Made by a program: the position numbers and the translations under genes
Part shown: positions 63,176 to 64,000 of the stretch, piece after piece
Numbering within the stretch: position 1 is the stretch's first letter
Layout of the letters: every line of letters starts with the position of its first letter
Source: Alphaproteobacteria bacterium
GTDB taxonomy: Bacteria > Pseudomonadota > Alphaproteobacteria > UBA8366 > GCA-2717185
Direction of reading: 5' to 3'
Assembly: GCA_012103325.1 (NCBI GenBank)
Contig: WLWY01000003.1
Coordinates: 310,001-374,000 of the forward strand
Length of the DNA stretch: 64,000 nucleotides
The notes under the pieces: generated by a model
What the model was told of the DNA's origin: nothing
What the model saw: only the letters and a program-made list of their open reading frames with translations
Database searches by the model: none

Positions 63176-63317
63176 ATGACCAACTCACCAAAACTCCGGG
63201 CCCTGTCGAGCTTGCTTGCCAGCGGTGCGCCGCCTCGGACCGATTTTACGGAAACCGTCGCCGAGATTGCCCGTCGATTGGTTAGCATGGGCGTCGAGGC
63301 CGACCTAATTGTACTTT
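63176..63317 (+). other. short open frame of 47 codons, uncertain
   Basis: Starts MTNSPKLRALSSLLASGAPP and ends GVEADLIVL. Composition is protein-like and GC-rich, but there is no ribosome site and no known family; it may be a decayed N-terminus. Confidence 0.3.
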
Positions 63318-63392
63318 AATGGTGTTGATATCTTCACTTTTCGCGACGGGAAGATTGCTATCAAGGATGCCTTCCGGAAGCAGCAAGTCTAA
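63312..63392 (+). pseudogene. C-terminal fragment of an NTF2/SnoaL-like protein
   Basis: YFNGVDIFTFRDGKIAIKDA followed by FRKQQV and TAA is the characteristic last strand and tail of SnoaL-like polyketide cyclase/isomerase relatives (GVDVFTFRDGKIAVKD). The rest of the gene is absent; an in-frame TAA lies just upstream. Confidence 0.55.
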
Positions 63393-63693
63393 TGGTTGAA
63401 TGTCTTCTCCTGGCTAGATTCGGAACTCAGCACGCGACTTTCCGATGTCTGCTTTTGCCCCCGAAGTCGACGTTTCGAACCCCAAATATGACCTTGCAAT
63501 TTGACCTTGAACGGACATTCGGGTGTAGTCAGACAAATCACTAGATCGAGCTGGAGTGGGAATCTTCTCAATTGATTCCCTACAACTCCAGTATGCTCTC
63601 GCGGAGCTGTCTTCGGTGTGTCTTCGGTAAGACATAGCCTGATAAACTCTTGACGATCCAAGCCCCCGTTCTCGCGGCCAGCGAATCGAAAGT
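63393..63693. other. about 300 bp with no supported gene
   Basis: Downstream of the oligopeptide ABC ATPase gene on the minus strand. Open frames overlap in several phases but none has a recognisable motif. No terminator was identified. Confidence 0.5.
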
Positions 63694-64000
63694 TCAGAGT
63701 TCCAACCGACCCTCGCCGACGCGTAGGCAGCGCGTGGCGTGATCTCGTGTAATCGGCGACAGGGCTGGCACACCCGATAAGCACTGTTCTTCCGCATAAC
63801 GACAGCGCGGTGCGAAGGAGCAGGCGTCGGGTAGCGCCATCAAGTCGGGCGGGGCGCCCGGAATCGCATTGAGCCGATGACCCTGTCTGGCGCTGAGCAC
63901 CGTCGAAGACAGCAAGCCGTCGGTGTAGGGATGGCGGGGCTGTTCGATCACGTCCACCGCTGGTCCGGTCTCAACGAAACGGCCGGCATACATGACGGCG
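63694..64000 (-). CDS. oligopeptide/dipeptide ABC transporter ATPase, C-terminal part
   Basis: The visible 100 residues are the end of an OppD/DppD-type ATPase: VMYAGRFVETGPAVDVIEQP, then RHPYTDGLLSSTV, the IPGAPPDLMALPDACSFAPR segment with CRYAEEQC, and RDHATRCLRV. The Cys-rich C-terminal region is typical for the family. The Walker motifs lie beyond the right edge. Confidence 0.92.
   Translation of the reverse strand, partial: AVMYAGRFVETGPAVDVIEQPRHPYTDGLLSSTVLSARQGHRLNAIPGAPPDLMALPDACSFAPRCRYAEEQCLSGVPALSPITRDHATRCLRVGEGRLEL

Noticed and set aside
62964..63191. Minus-strand 75-codon frame across the 68-bp hairpin
   Set aside because: It reads through the inverted repeat and has no family or ribosome site.
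1..64000. CRISPR arrays, tRNA or rRNA genes
   Set aside because: No regularly spaced repeats of CRISPR size and no tRNA- or rRNA-like sequence were found on reading both strands; a covariance search was not possible here.

Overview
The window is chromosomal DNA of a Gram-negative alphaproteobacterium, probably Rhodospirillales-like. The evidence is the contiguous ruvC-ruvA-ruvB-ybgC-tolQRAB-pal-cpoB cluster, the adjoining yebC, and the alphaproteobacterial flavour of the relaxase-island genes. This placement is inferred from gene content only. High-GC core DNA alternates with AT-rich accessory DNA.

Layout. 1-8.0 kb: core block on the minus strand, from yebC and RuvABC resolvasome genes to the Tol-Pal envelope complex; cpoB runs off the left edge. 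8.3-9.3 kb: an orphan receiver protein and an Hpt phosphotransfer protein that is cut by an insertion sequence. 9.3-11.7 kb: IS66-family element, copy A. 11.7-20 kb: AT-rich accessory DNA with decayed IS630, IS3 and HTH-regulator remnants, then a signalling cluster of one PAS histidine kinase, three single-receiver proteins and one OmpR-type regulator, with a recurring TTTRCA-N4-TTTGCA-like direct repeat. 20-31.3 kb: a type I secretion locus made of a divergent TolC-like gene, a canonical TolC, a large secreted 5'-nucleotidase/metallophosphatase, an ABC exporter and a HlyD adaptor, followed by a second exported 5'-nucleotidase. 31.5-48.6 kb: a mobilisable-element module with relaxase, MobC-like protein, candidate oriT, SprT-like protein, DUF736, TraG/VirD4 coupling ATPase and several membrane proteins. 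It carries a TPR-CHAT protease gene broken by an in-frame UGA, a possible TIR-like partner, an ankyrin protein and an unknown 317-aa protein. 48.6-51.0 kb: IS66 copy B, the same 2,421 bp length as copy A but inverted, with identical encoded proteins.

51-64 kb returns mostly to ordinary high-GC DNA: a truncated coiled-coil membrane protein, an orphan receiver, a DUF4392 plus Fe-S protein pair, an acyl-CoA carboxyltransferase, a glucosaminidase, a flavin monooxygenase and its duplicated 3' remnant, a PEP-CTERM protein, a VOC protein, a dienelactone hydrolase, and the end of an oligopeptide ABC ATPase at the right edge. Non-coding repeats include a 266-bp MITE-like element with TA ends, a roughly 100-bp dispersed repeat in three copies, and a 68-bp hairpin.

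The most interesting parts are: (1) the CHAT protease neighbourhood in the mobilisable island, where the UGA falls at a position likely to have been a conserved Trp; (2) the type I secretion locus dedicated to a cadherin-containing nucleotidase with substituted metal ligands; (3) the orphan phosphorelay cluster with its repeated operator-like motif; and (4) the inverted IS66 pair, whose four flanks do not form target duplications, so the region looks rearranged.
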